A stretch of 64,000 bases of DNA from DATBAT01 sp963824805 (lineage in GTDB: Bacteria > Acidobacteriota > Terriglobia > Terriglobales > Acidobacteriaceae), in contig CAWGQZ010000011.1 in NCBI GenBank assembly GCA_963824805.1, forward strand, positions 1 to 64,000, given 5' to 3'. Position numbers and translations under genes: made by a program. Numbering within the stretch: position 1 is the first letter of the stretch; each line of letters opens with the position of its first letter. Below, in pieces: positions 28,116 through 38,062 of this stretch. The notes below the pieces were generated by a model. It saw only the letters and a program-made list of their open reading frames with translations. It was not told where the DNA came from and ran no database searches.

Positions 28116-29035
28116 TGAATTGGAAAGGTGTTATGCCTGCCGTCACTACACCCTTTGACGGCGAGATGAAAGTCGACCACCCCGCCATGGCGGAACAGTG
28201 CCGCTGGCTCGTCGATAACGGATGCACAGGCATCGTCGCGTTGGGTTCATTGGGCGAGGGCGCAACGCTTTCCCGCGAGGAAAAGACGGGAATTCTGCAA
28301 AACCTGGTTGCCGCTCTAGGCACCCAGGTTCCGGTAGTGGCAGCCATCTCCTCGCTTTCAACCGCTGACGCGGTGGGTCAGGCCCAGACCGCACTAAAAG
28401 CAGGATGCAAAGCCCTGATGGTGCTGCCGCCGTATGTTTACCTCGGCGATTGGCGTGAAATGAAGGCGCACGTTTCCGCCATAATGGAAGCGACTCCACT
28501 GCCTTGCATGCTGTACAACAATCCCATCGCCTACGGCACTGATTTCCGTCCGGCGTTGATTCAGGAGCTCGCCGCGGAGCAGAAAAATCTGCAGGCGGTA
28601 AAGGAATCAAGTGCCGACGCTCGCCGGGTTGCAGCGATCCGCGCTTTGCTGGGTGACCGACTTGAAGTACTGGTAGGCGTCGACGACGCAATTGTTGAGG
28701 GTATTGCCGTCGGCGCGACCGGCTGGATCGCTGGTCTGGCCAACGCATTTCCCCGTGAGTCCGTGGAACTTTATAATTGTGCAATCCATGGAGAACGGGA
28801 AAAGGCCTTTGAAATTTACCGCTGGTTCTTACCTCTGTTGCGCATGGACACGGTTCCTAACTTCGTTCAGCTCATCAAACTGGTGCAGTCGGAAATCGGA
28901 GTGGGAAATCCGCGAGTGCGTGCACCGCGACTGCAGCTAGCGGGAGAGGAGCTCAACCGCGCGAAAGCGACCATCAAACAGGCTTTGCGGGATCATCCAA
29001 AGGCGATCGCGAGCCAGCTACCAACCACAAAGTAA
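28115..29035 (+). CDS. 1-pyrroline-4-hydroxy-2-carboxylate deaminase (DapA family)
   Basis: A 306-residue class-I aldolase-fold enzyme of the dihydrodipicolinate synthase family. The Schiff-base Lys is in QAVKESSAD and the conserved Tyr in MLYNNPIAYG. In hydroxyproline pathways this family member deaminates 1-pyrroline-4-hydroxy-2-carboxylate to 2-oxoglutarate semialdehyde; position here makes that assignment strong. The ATG at 28115 overlaps the previous stop (TGATG) and has a strong AGGAGG at 28103-28108, so I prefer it to the TTG at 28112. Confidence 0.87.
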   Translation: MNWKGVMPAVTTPFDGEMKVDHPAMAEQCRWLVDNGCTGIVALGSLGEGATLSREEKTGILQNLVAALGTQVPVVAAISSLSTADAVGQAQTALKAGCKALMVLPPYVYLGDWREMKAHVSAIMEATPLPCMLYNNPIAYGTDFRPALIQELAAEQKNLQAVKESSADARRVAAIRALLGDRLEVLVGVDDAIVEGIAVGATGWIAGLANAFPRESVELYNCAIHGEREKAFEIYRWFLPLLRMDTVPNFVQLIKLVQSEIGVGNPRVRAPRLQLAGEELNRAKATIKQALRDHPKAIASQLPTTK

Positions 29036-29047
29036 TCGGGGGATTCA

Positions 29048-30658
29048 ATGAAATTGACGGGCAAATCGATCGTGGGATTTAAAGCAGGTTCTGACTCCGG
29101 CGAAGTTTTTCACGCAGTAAATCCTGCCACCGGCGAAGAGTTGCAGCCGGCATTCACCGCCGCTACTGCCGACGAAGTCGAGTGTGCTGCCAGGTTAGCT
29201 CACGAAGCATTTGCCAGTTACAGCCACACATCCGGGCGGGAGCGTGGCGCATTCCTGCGCAAGATTGCAGCCAACATCGAGGCTATCTCCGCCGATATCG
29301 TGGAGAGGGCAGAACAGGAAACTGCTCTACCGAAACCCCGACTGCAAGGCGAAATAGCGCGCACTTGCGGGCAACTGCGGCTTTTCGCGCAACTGGTGGA
29401 AGAAGGGTCGTGGGTCGGAGCCCGTCTCGACCGTCCCGATCCCGATCGTAAGCCGCTTCCCAAGCCTGACCTTCGCTCCATGTTGCGTCCGCTCGGCCCG
29501 GTTGTTGTATTCGGCGCCAGCAATTTCCCCCTGGCATTTTCGGTGGCGGGCGGAGACACCGCGTCAGCTTTGGCGTCCGGTAATCCCGTGGTTGTGAAGG
29601 CGCACTCGGCCCATCCCGGAACCGGCGAACTGGTCGGCCACGCGGTTCTGAAAGCGGTGCAGGAAAGTAATCTTCCCGAAGGCGTATTTTCACTTCTTTT
29701 CGGCGGAGGAAACCAGATCGGCGGCGCCCTGATGAAGCATCCGCGAATCAAGGCTGGCGGGTTCACGGGATCGCGCAAGGCGGGCAGAATCTTGATGGAC
29801 ATCGCCGCCGCGCGTCCTGAGCCGATCCCTTTTTATGCCGAGATGAGCAGCACCAACCCTGTTTTCATTCTTCCCGGAGCCCTGCGCGAGCGGGGTGCCA
29901 AAATCGCGGCAGGTCTGCACGCATCATTCACCCTCGGCGCCGGCCAATTCTGCACCAAGCCTGGCATGGTCTTCCTGCCGGAAGGGTCCGAAGCATCTAC
30001 CTTTGTGGGAGAGCTGCAAAATTCGGTGAATGGTTCTTCGCCCTTTACGCTGCTCACTGGGGTGATTCGCTCTTCCTACAACGCAGGCCTGGATTCGCGC
30101 CGAGGAAAATCCAAAGTTAAGGCGGTAGCTGACAAATCCGCAGGAAGCAACGCCAAATCCCTCACCGTCGACGCGGCGTTGTTTGAGACCGACGCACAGA
30201 CCTTTCTGAAAGATCCAGACCTCTCGGAAGAAATCTTTGGCCCCGCGACTCTTCTGGTCCGGCACTCAAAACGCGAAGAAGTTCTGCAAGCTGCGAGCGA
30301 GTTGGAAGGACACTTGACAGCTACGATCCACGGCACAGAACAAGACCTTCTCGACTTCGCCGACCTGATCGCAATACTGGAACGAAAAGTTGGCAGGCTG
30401 GTTTTCAACGGTTTTCCAACCGGCGTGGAAGTCTCACACGCCATGGTTCACGGTGGCCCGTATCCCTCGACATCCGATGGGCGATCCACGTCGGTCGGGA
30501 CCCAGGCCATTTTCCGCTTCGTTCGACCTGTCTGTTACCAGGGATTCCCCAATGCGGCCTTGCCGGACGCCTTGAAAGACAACAATCCTCTGGGCATTTG
30601 GCGGATGGTGGATGGCGAAATGACCAGGGAGCCGGTAGCGCAACTTCAAACCGCATAA
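29048..30658 (+). CDS. 2-oxoglutarate semialdehyde dehydrogenase
   Basis: A 536-residue NAD(P)-dependent aldehyde dehydrogenase that oxidises 2-oxoglutarate semialdehyde (2,5-dioxopentanoate) to 2-oxoglutarate. The long form and the segments FGASNFPLAFSVAGGDTASA and EMSSTNPVFILPGALRERG are typical of this group rather than of ordinary aldehyde dehydrogenases. The catalytic Cys is in GAGQFCTKPGMVF. It ends the hydroxyproline route and feeds carbon to the TCA cycle. The same product arises from oxidised L-arabinose or D-xylose pathways, so the enzyme may serve both. It lies 12 nt after the deaminase. Confidence 0.9.
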   Translation: MKLTGKSIVGFKAGSDSGEVFHAVNPATGEELQPAFTAATADEVECAARLAHEAFASYSHTSGRERGAFLRKIAANIEAISADIVERAEQETALPKPRLQGEIARTCGQLRLFAQLVEEGSWVGARLDRPDPDRKPLPKPDLRSMLRPLGPVVVFGASNFPLAFSVAGGDTASALASGNPVVVKAHSAHPGTGELVGHAVLKAVQESNLPEGVFSLLFGGGNQIGGALMKHPRIKAGGFTGSRKAGRILMDIAAARPEPIPFYAEMSSTNPVFILPGALRERGAKIAAGLHASFTLGAGQFCTKPGMVFLPEGSEASTFVGELQNSVNGSSPFTLLTGVIRSSYNAGLDSRRGKSKVKAVADKSAGSNAKSLTVDAALFETDAQTFLKDPDLSEEIFGPATLLVRHSKREEVLQAASELEGHLTATIHGTEQDLLDFADLIAILERKVGRLVFNGFPTGVEVSHAMVHGGPYPSTSDGRSTSVGTQAIFRFVRPVCYQGFPNAALPDALKDNNPLGIWRMVDGEMTREPVAQLQTA

Positions 30659-30667
30659 GGCGAGCCT

Positions 30668-31576
30668 ATGAAACTGTCCATCAGGATTGTGTTGTTTTCC
30701 GTGATTCTTCTCGCCAGCATGGCGTTCGCCCAGGTTCGGCACGACGAAACCGCCGAAACCAAAACCGTCCTTCTGTGGGAGAGCGGCGCTCCCGGTGCCC
30801 AGGGGCAGACCGATGACGACAAGCCGTCGCTCACTATATTTCGCACGTTCGAAACCAAAACGCCCGGAACAGCGGTCATCGTTGTGCCCGGAGGGAGTTA
30901 CGGGTTTCTCGCCTCCAATCACGAAGGCCGCCAGGTCGCGAACTGGTTCAATTCCATGGGGGTCACTTCGTTCGTACTGAGGTACCGTCTGGGCCCCCGT
31001 TATCATCACCCCATCGAATTAGGCGACGCACAACGAGCCATTCGATGGGTAAGGAGTCACGCCGAGGAGTTTGGGATTTCACCCAATCGCGTCGGCATCA
31101 TGGGATTTTCTGCCGGTGGCCACCTTGCTTCGACCGCAGAGACTCACTTCGACAACGGAAATTCCAGCGCTAGTGATCCAATTGATCGCGTAAGCAGTCG
31201 TCCTGACTTTGCCATTCTCGGTTATCCGGTCATTACATTCGAGCCACCTTATGCCCACAGCGGTTCAGCCAAGAATTTGCTCGGAGAAAATCCCGATCCT
31301 AAATTGGTCGAGGAACTTTCCAACGAGCGTCACGTCACGGCGCAGACGCCGCCGACTTTTTTGTTTTCCACAAGCGAGGATACGGTCGTACCTCCCGAAA
31401 ATAGTGTTGCTTTTTATGCGGCGTTACATCGAGCAGGAGTTCCAGCCGAAATGCACATTTTTGAAAAGGGACCGCATGGGGTCGGCCTCGATCTCGGTGA
31501 TCCCGTTCTGAGTGAGTGGCCGCCGTTGCTGGCGCATTGGCTGCGCGCCCGTGGATTACTCACGGCTTCCAACTAG
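30668..31576 (+). CDS. Exported alpha/beta-hydrolase, acetyl-xylan-esterase-like
   Basis: A 302-residue hydrolase with a Sec signal (IRIVLFSVILLASMAFAQ). It has the oxyanion-region VVPGGSYGF, the nucleophile motif GFSAGGHLAS, and a catalytic His in KGPHGVGLD. This pattern is common among bifunctional acetyl/feruloyl esterases linked to plant polysaccharide use. It starts 9 nt after the semialdehyde dehydrogenase stop and probably belongs to the same transcript, connecting the hydroxyproline operon to plant cell-wall material. The exact ester is unknown. Confidence 0.78.
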   Translation: MKLSIRIVLFSVILLASMAFAQVRHDETAETKTVLLWESGAPGAQGQTDDDKPSLTIFRTFETKTPGTAVIVVPGGSYGFLASNHEGRQVANWFNSMGVTSFVLRYRLGPRYHHPIELGDAQRAIRWVRSHAEEFGISPNRVGIMGFSAGGHLASTAETHFDNGNSSASDPIDRVSSRPDFAILGYPVITFEPPYAHSGSAKNLLGENPDPKLVEELSNERHVTAQTPPTFLFSTSEDTVVPPENSVAFYAALHRAGVPAEMHIFEKGPHGVGLDLGDPVLSEWPPLLAHWLRARGLLTASN

Positions 31577-31579
31577 GTT

Positions 31580-32221
31580 TTAGTCGACAACCAGGATTAC
31601 ATCGAGCGTCCGCGGTCCGTGAACGCCTTTTATGCGGGTCATTTCAATGTCGGCGGTCGCAGACGGCCCGGAGATGGTCGTGATGGGTTCAGTCGGATTA
31701 TCCAATGCTCGAATTCCCTCAGCCACGGTCTCGACAATCTGGCTGGCCTCGACAATGCAAAGATGATAGTCGGGGATCAAGGTTAACGCCCGGCGGCCCT
31801 GTGCAACCGAATGGCGCAGGATGATTGTCCCGCTGAGCGCAATGGCCACGGCGCAATTAGTCAGCACTCCTTCACTACGATCGAGTTCCTCGTAACTGTT
31901 CCCGGCGTCGCGAACGAACTCCACGGAATCTGATGGCAGGCAGTCGGCATTGAATCCTTCCGGGATCAACATCTGACGCTTGCCGCGCTGTTTCAATGCG
32001 TCCGCGATGGTCTCGCGCAAAGTGATACGCGAACATCGATGGACCACGGCGTCGTAGTCGCGCAGCCGGTCTTCAAACAGAGCCAGCTTGGACTCGAAGT
32101 CCAGCCCGCCGGTCTGGGTGTATCGTCTTCCAATCTCCTCGTAGTGTTCCGCCCGGTTTGTGGGTACCGCTCCCAGGCCTTTGCGAATTCGCTGAAGAAT
32201 TTCCTGTCTGGCCAGGTTCAT
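31580..32221 (-). CDS. lutC: L-lactate utilization protein LutC
   Basis: A 213-residue LutC/YkgG-type protein (start MNLARQEILQRIRKGLG) that works with LutA and LutB to oxidise L-lactate to pyruvate. The central VLTNCAVAIALSGTIILRH and the C-terminal VHGPRTLDVILV fit the family. An upstream methionine at 32254 exists. The ATG at 32221 is preferred because, once the lutB frameshift is corrected, lutB ends in an ATGA overlap with exactly this codon. It converges with the esterase gene 3 bp away. Confidence 0.85.
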   Translation of the reverse strand: MNLARQEILQRIRKGLGAVPTNRAEHYEEIGRRYTQTGGLDFESKLALFEDRLRDYDAVVHRCSRITLRETIADALKQRGKRQMLIPEGFNADCLPSDSVEFVRDAGNSYEELDRSEGVLTNCAVAIALSGTIILRHSVAQGRRALTLIPDYHLCIVEASQIVETVAEGIRALDNPTEPITTISGPSATADIEMTRIKGVHGPRTLDVILVVD

Positions 32222-33649
32222 GTTTGTCTCGCCTTTTCCCGCTTGGCCCACCAATCACGGAATGACTCGTCGGGAATCGCATGGCAAGTCGCGGGTCTCG
32301 GTCCACCCACCTAGAAGTCCCGGCAGATGATGTAGATTTCCATCCTTTTCGAACGGCCACTGCGCAAAACGTGCCAACTTCTGCATCGCGGCAAGCCGTC
32401 CCGCGCTGGACAATGCAAACGCCGCGGCTTTCATCGACAGCCACTCAGCCAGCGGCGCGTCACCGTTCTGCACGACCTTGCCCCGTAGGTGAATCAGAAT
32501 TTCTGGAATATTGATTTTGACCGGACAAACCTCATAACACGCTCCACACAGTGATGACGCATACGGCAGGGTTTGTGAATGCTGCATCGACTGCAATTGC
32601 GGTGTCACAATGGCCCCGATCGGTCCGCTGTAAATGGAGCCGTAGGCATGACCGCCGGTCTGCTGATAGACCGGACACGCGTTGAGGCAGGCTCCGCAGC
32701 GGATACAATCCAGCGTCTCGCGCGATTCCTCATCGGCCAGGACGTTGGTTCGTCCGTTGTCCAGCAGCACCACGTGAAATTCTCGCGGACCGTCTCCAGC
32801 GGAAATACCCGTCCAGATGGAGTTGTAAGGATTCATCCGTTCCCCGGTAGCAGATCGGGGCAGCAATTGCAGAAATACCTCGAGATCAGAAAAGCGCGGA
32901 ATGACTTTCTCAATGCCGATCAGGCTGATCAAAACCTCAGGCAGAGAAAGGCACATCCGCCCATTGCCTTCCGATTCAACCACGCAAACCGCGCCAGTTT
33001 CGGCGACCGCAAAATTCGCTCCGCTGATCCCGACTTTCACTCGCAAGAACTTTTCGCGAAGGTAGTGACGCGCCGCATTGGTTAAGTCCTGGGGCTTGTC
33101 CCCCAGTTCGCAGAGCCCCATCTTGTCGAGAAAAATCTGCCGGATTTCCATCCGGTTGCGGTGCAAAGCAGGAACAACGATGTGGGAAGGTTTGTCCTCG
33201 CCCAGTTGAACGATGAGGTCGGCTAGATCCGTCTCGTAAGGCGTGATGCCAGCGGCTTCCAGTGCCGGATTCATGCCGACTTCGTCGGAAGTCATGGTCT
33301 TGACCTTGATGACTTCCGTTTGGCCGTGAGATTGAATAATCCCGATCACGATGCGGTTGGCTTCATCGGCATCGCGGGCCCAGTGAACCTTGCCGCCGGC
33401 ACGAATACAAGCCTCTTCGAATTGCTCGAGATAAACGTCGAGATGCCGGAGCGTGTGGTCTTTTATCTGGTGGCCAGCCTCGCGCAAGTCCTCCCAGTCC
33501 GCCATTTCGCCCACCACGCGGGCCCGTTTACCGCGAATCACGGAGGTGGCGTGGCGAACGTTGTGCCGCAGTTGGGTGTTTGTCAGAAGCTCTTTGGCAG
33601 CAGCAGGGAAATCCTGTGCATGGGCCGCCTCCCCAACGCGTACCGTCAC
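32218..33649 (-). CDS. lutB: L-lactate utilization iron-sulfur protein LutB, one frameshift
   Basis: About 477 residues when repaired. It has an LUD-type N-terminal half and two [4Fe-4S] motifs, CIRCGACLNACPVY and CGACYEVCPVKI, which relay electrons from lactate oxidation. The GTG start at 33649 overlaps the lutA stop (GTGA); the methionine at 33700 lies inside lutA. The frame ends early at 32255. Removing one base near 32278-32282 continues as AIPDESFRDWWAKREKARQT and stops at 32218-32220, overlapping lutC. This restored SFRDWW ending is the family's normal C-terminus and argues for a sequence error. Confidence 0.87.
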
Positions 33650-34388
33650 AGCCCACCGCCCCTTTCCGTCGAAGCCAGGATTTCGGCAAGATGAAGACAC
33701 CGCACGCCGGTGTTTTGCCGGCTGAGCCCGCCACCGATGTGCATCAGACAGGAGTTGTCGCCCGCGGTGCAGATTTCAGCGCCGGTATCGAGAATACAGC
33801 GAGTCTTGTCTGACAGCATGGCCGAGGAAACGTCGGCATTCTTGACTGCAAAAGTCCCGCCGAAACCACAGCATTGATCGCTGTCGCCGAGTTCCACCAA
33901 GTTTAAGCCGCGGACAGCCTTGAGCAGTATTGCTGGTTTCTCTCCAACCTGGAGCGAGCGCAGCGAGTGGCACGAAGTGTGAAGGGTGACCTGGTGGGGA
34001 AAGAACGCTCCAACATCGGTAACGCCAAGCTTATCGATCAGCAACTCGGAGAATTCAAAGATCCGTGGCAAAAGTCCCGTAACCTCGGCAATGACTTCAG
34101 GATCACAAGTCTCCGCTGCCATTTTCGGATAGTGATCGCGAATCATGGCCACACAGGAAGCCGAAGGAATGCATATGACTTCCGCGCCGCGAAACACCTT
34201 CAAGAACTGCAGCATGATGGGAGAGCTTCGCGCTGATACCCGGTGTTGTAGTGCATCTGCCCGCAGCAGGTCTGGGCGGAGCGAAACTCCACCTGGTGGC
34301 CGAGGCGCTCCAGCACCGTCACCACGGCTTTCCCGGTATTAGGGAACAGGGTGTCGTTGTAGCAAGTGATGAAGAGTGAGATGAGCAC
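33646..34388 (-). CDS. lutA: L-lactate utilization protein LutA (CCG-domain), one frameshift
   Basis: About 247 residues, first gene of lutABC. Two cysteine-rich CCG modules are visible: TCCGQMHYNTGY in the first half and QCCGFGGTFAVKNADVSSAM in the second, with HTSCHSLRSL between. These bind a non-standard Fe-S cluster in glycolate and lactate oxidase subunits. The N-terminal 60 residues (MLISLFITCYNDTLFPNTG) are in one frame and the rest in another; the shift lies near 34212-34220. The start is GTG at 34388, with no clear ribosome-binding site. Confidence 0.85.
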
Positions 34389-34582
34389 GTCGTTGTGTGC
34401 GTCCGGCTTCGCCGAAATTCGCTATTGAAATCGCAAAGGGTGCGCGGAACCCGTCATCCTAGCAGGGAGAGGCGCCGAGGTAAACCGTATGCCGTGCGCT
34501 GGTTCGATCATCCCGCGGGTCCTGTCATCCTCAAAGGGTGAGCGGGGCGCCCGGACTGCGAAGTCTGGTACGGGACGGCTGC
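34389..34582. other. Intergenic region between lutABC and the rhamnosidase gene
   Basis: No gene is seen. GTCATCCT occurs at 34453-34460 and 34524-34531; a similar GTCATCTT at 41395-41402 lies in another intergenic stretch. These may be remnants of a short dispersed repeat, but the matches are too short to be sure. Confidence 0.3.
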
Positions 34583-34611
34583 TTGACACGTCCTTCCTCT
34601 CTAGTTAGAGT
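34583..34611 (+). promoter_or_regulatory. Sigma-70-type promoter for the rhamnosidase gene
   Basis: A consensus -35 box TTGACA at 34583-34588 and TAGAGT at 34606-34611 (4 of 6 matches to TATAAT) are separated by 17 bp. Transcription would start about 6-8 bp later, only a few bases before the ATG at 34624, so the mRNA would be nearly leaderless. Acidobacterial promoter rules are poorly defined, hence moderate confidence. Confidence 0.45.
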
Positions 34612-34623
34612 TGCGCCGCGAAC

Positions 34624-37007
34624 ATGAAAAAAATAGTCCTCGCCATCGCATTAGCCGTTCTCGCCGTACCGAATCTGACTGCCCAGCTTCCTGCGGAGCT
34701 CGTAAAATATCTCTGGAACGCGCAATGGATCACAGCCGCCGAAGCTCCGCAAAGGGATGAATCCGTACTCCACTTTCGGAAAATCCTCGATTTCCCCCAG
34801 CCCCTCCCTCATTTTGTGATTCATGTTAGTGCTGATAACCAGTATTTGCTCTACGTGAACCAAAAGCGCGTCGGCACGGGACCGAATCGCGGTGATCTGG
34901 CCCACTGGAAATATGAAACCTATGACATCGGGCCGCTCCTGCATCCGGGAAAGAACATCGTAGCAGCGACGGTTTGGAATTCGGAGTTCGCACGCCGCTG
35001 GCGCAAATCAGCGATCGCACCGCTTTCGTGATGGAAGGCGATAGTGTCGTCGAGCGCGCCATCGACACCAACGAATCCTGGGAGGTCGAGCCGGAAAGGG
35101 CTTTCACCACTTTGTCTCCGCCAGCCGAATTGTCGAAGTTCTACTATGTCGCCGAGCCCGCCACTCGGGTGGATGGTCGAACCTTTGACTGGGATTGGAA
35201 TTCCGATCCGAGTGCCAGCAGAGCCTGGAAAAAGGCAACACCTATCGAACGCGCCTCCATTGAAGGCGGCTCACTGCAGAATGATAACTGGCAACTGGTT
35301 GCCGATCCATTGCCGCAGATGCAGGAAGAGTGGCGGCCTGCGGGGCGAGTCGTCCGCTCTGAAGGGATCGAATCTCCCAGTGGCTTTCCCGACAGGGCAT
35401 TCACTGTCCCCGCAAATTCTAAAGTCAGCGTCTTGATTGACAACTCAGATCTCACCACCGGCTACCCTGAACTGACGGTCAGCGGCGGAAAAGGCTCAAC
35501 CGCCCGCCTCAAATATGCCGAGGCTCTGGTAGACAATAAAGGCGAAAAAGGAAATCGCAACGACATTTCGGGTAAACATATCGAGGGCGTCTTCGATGAG
35601 TTCATCGCCGATGGTTCCGAATCCCGTGCCTTCGTCCCTTTGGGATGGAAAACCTGGCGTTACGTACAATTGGAGGTCGAAACCGCCGACCAGCCGCTTC
35701 GCATCGACCGACTTCGCACACTGTTCACCGCCTTTCCCTTCGAAGAACGAGCTCACTTTCAATCCGACGATGACAGCCTAAAGCCGATTTGGGACATCGG
35801 CTGGCGCACCGCCCGACTCGACGCCCATGACACTTACATGGACACTCCTTACTGGGAGCGCATGCAGTACATTGGCGACACGCGAATTCAGGCTCTAATT
35901 TCGTACACGGTCGCAGGCGATGATCGTCTTGCCCGTCAGGCGATTCAAGCCTTTAACAATTCGCGATTCTCCGAAGGCATAACCCGAAGCCGCCATCCTT
36001 CGTCCGTGCGGCAGGTCATTCCCACGTTTTCGCTGCTGTGGGTGGGCATGGTCCACGATTTCTGGATGTACCGCTCCGATCCGGATTTCGTGAAAGCGCA
36101 GCTTCCGGGAACCCGCACCGTGCTCGACTGGTTCCTGCAGCACCAACGCAGGGACGGATTGGTCGGCATCATCCCGTGGTGGCCCTTTGTCGATTGGGGA
36201 AGTGACTTCGGGTTCGGAATCCCGCCGCTCGACGAAAACGGCGGTTCATCGATCATTACACTTCAAATGGTGGAAGCGCTTCGCCACGGTGCGGAACTAG
36301 AGTCAGCTTTCGGCGATCCGGCGCGCGCTGAAACATATCGCAAAGCTGCAGGCCGGGCCACCGAAGCGGTAAGTAGGCTTTGCTGGAACCAGAAATATGG
36401 CCTATTGGCCGACACTCCAGCCCAAACCCACTTCAGCCAGCACGCCAACATCCTCGCCGCTTGGCTTGATGTGGTGCCTCGCCCCAAGCAAAAGGAATTC
36501 CTATCCAGGGTTTTTTCTGTCAGCGATCCTGGTTTCGGGTCGACTAGTTTGCCCGAAATGACCAAGGCTACTTACTACTTCCGCTTCTATTTAGCCCGCG
36601 CACTGGACCATGCGGGGATGGGCGACGAATACCTGAAGTTGCTGGGGCCATGGCGGCAGATGGTGTCGTTAGGCCTGACAACGTGGGCGGAAGAGCCCGA
36701 GCCTACCCGCTCCGACTCTCATGCCTGGAGCGCCCATCCAAATTACGACTTGCTCACAATCGTTGCTGGGATTCGTCCCAAAGGACCCGGATTCAGCGCT
36801 GTGACCATCGAGCCGCATCTCGGATCGCTCCACCACCTAAGCGCGGCCATGCCCCATCCCAAAGGCGTCATCGAAGCCGAATATGACCGGACGCCCAATG
36901 GGGTCAATGCGCAAGTCACATTGCCGGTGGGTCTCTCCGGCGACTTGGTGTGGCAGGGAAAGAGCATCCCCCTGCACGCGGGGAAGCAGCAAATACAGTT
37001 GAAGTAG
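34624..37007 (+). CDS. Exported GH78-type alpha-L-rhamnosidase, one frameshift
   Basis: About 794 residues when joined, with a Sec signal (IVLAIALAVLAVPNLTAQ). N-terminal beta-sandwich domains (about residues 25-330) precede an (alpha/alpha)6 catalytic barrel with MDTPYWERMQYIGDTRIQ, typical of GH78 and related rhamnosidases, followed by IIPWWPFVDWGSDFG. The C-terminal beta domain carries HAWSAHPNYDLLT. It should release terminal alpha-L-rhamnose from plant rhamnosides or pectin. One missing T near 34980 separates TVWN from FGVRTPLAQISDR. The aldonate dehydratase of the 10-16 kb operon resembles rhamnonate dehydratase, a possible functional partner. Confidence 0.83.
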
Positions 37008-37055
37008 ATGGCGTGAGCAACAAATGTTTCCGCCATGTTCTAATCATCTCAGCAA

Positions 37056-38024
37056 ATGGCCAGATACCTTATTACCGGCGTCGCGGGATTCATCGGCTCC
37101 TCTCTCGCCCGCGCCCTTATTGAGCTCGGCCAGGAGGTGAGAGGCCTCGATAACTTCGCTACTGGCAATCGCGCAAATATTGCAGAAATCATCGGCAAGA
37201 TCGAGTTTCGCGAAACCGATCTTCTCGAGTTGAACGCCACCCGGCAGGCTTGTGAAGGCGTCGACTATGTTCTTCACCAGGCCGCGATTCCTTCCGTACC
37301 CAAGAGTATCGCCGATCCGCTGACCAGCAATCGCGTCAATGTCGACGGCACGGTGAATCTCTTAATTGCGGCTCGGGACGCCAAAGTGAAGCGAGTCGTC
37401 TACGCTGCCTCATCTTCTGCTTACGGCAATCAGCCTACGCTTCCCAAGCATGAAGCCATGACGCCTGATCCAATTTCACCCTACGCCGTGGCTAAATATT
37501 CAAGCGAGCTGTATATGAAGTCTTTTCATCGCTGCTATGGCCTGGAAACCGTGTCCTTGCGTTACTTCAATGTTTTTGGTCCGCGGCAGGATCCAGCTTC
37601 GCCCTACTCAGCGGTGCTGGCAAAATTCATCACCTTGATGCTTGCCGGGCAGCCACCAACCATTCAGGGAGATGGTGAGCAGAGCCGTGACTTCACGTTC
37701 ATCGACAATGTGGTGCAGGCCAATCTAAAGGCGTGCGTTGCCCCTGCAACAAAAGTAGCGGGCCAAGTTTTCAACATCGCCTGCGGTCAGCGGACCACCC
37801 TTAACCAGACTTTTGCGCTACTGCAAACGCTCACTGGATTTAAAGGCAAACCGGTGTACGCACCGCATCGTGCCGGGGACATCAAGCACTCGCTGGCGGA
37901 TATCCGCGCCGCTCGCGAAGCCATGGGCTACGAACCGGGCGTGGATTTTGAGGAAGGTCTCCGGCGCACGATTGCCTTCTACAAAGAATCTAAACCGGCC
38001 GCTCAAAGCTATGCGCACCGATAA
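37056..38024 (+). CDS. NAD-dependent sugar-nucleotide epimerase/dehydratase (extended SDR)
   Basis: A 322-residue extended short-chain dehydrogenase, probably a UDP-hexose or UDP-N-acetylhexosamine 4-epimerase. It has the Rossmann motif ITGVAGFIGSSLARAL, the catalytic Ser-Tyr-Lys in AASSSAYGNQ and SPYAVAKYSSELYM, and the sugar-nucleotide segment YFNVFGPRQDPASPY. The product would go into cell-surface polysaccharide. It stands alone on this strand, 48 bp after the rhamnosidase, and converges with the histidine kinase gene. Confidence 0.85.
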   Translation: MARYLITGVAGFIGSSLARALIELGQEVRGLDNFATGNRANIAEIIGKIEFRETDLLELNATRQACEGVDYVLHQAAIPSVPKSIADPLTSNRVNVDGTVNLLIAARDAKVKRVVYAASSSAYGNQPTLPKHEAMTPDPISPYAVAKYSSELYMKSFHRCYGLETVSLRYFNVFGPRQDPASPYSAVLAKFITLMLAGQPPTIQGDGEQSRDFTFIDNVVQANLKACVAPATKVAGQVFNIACGQRTTLNQTFALLQTLTGFKGKPVYAPHRAGDIKHSLADIRAAREAMGYEPGVDFEEGLRRTIAFYKESKPAAQSYAHR

Positions 38025-38062
38025 GTTACACTGCGACGAAGGTCCGGGTTCTTATCCCGCAA

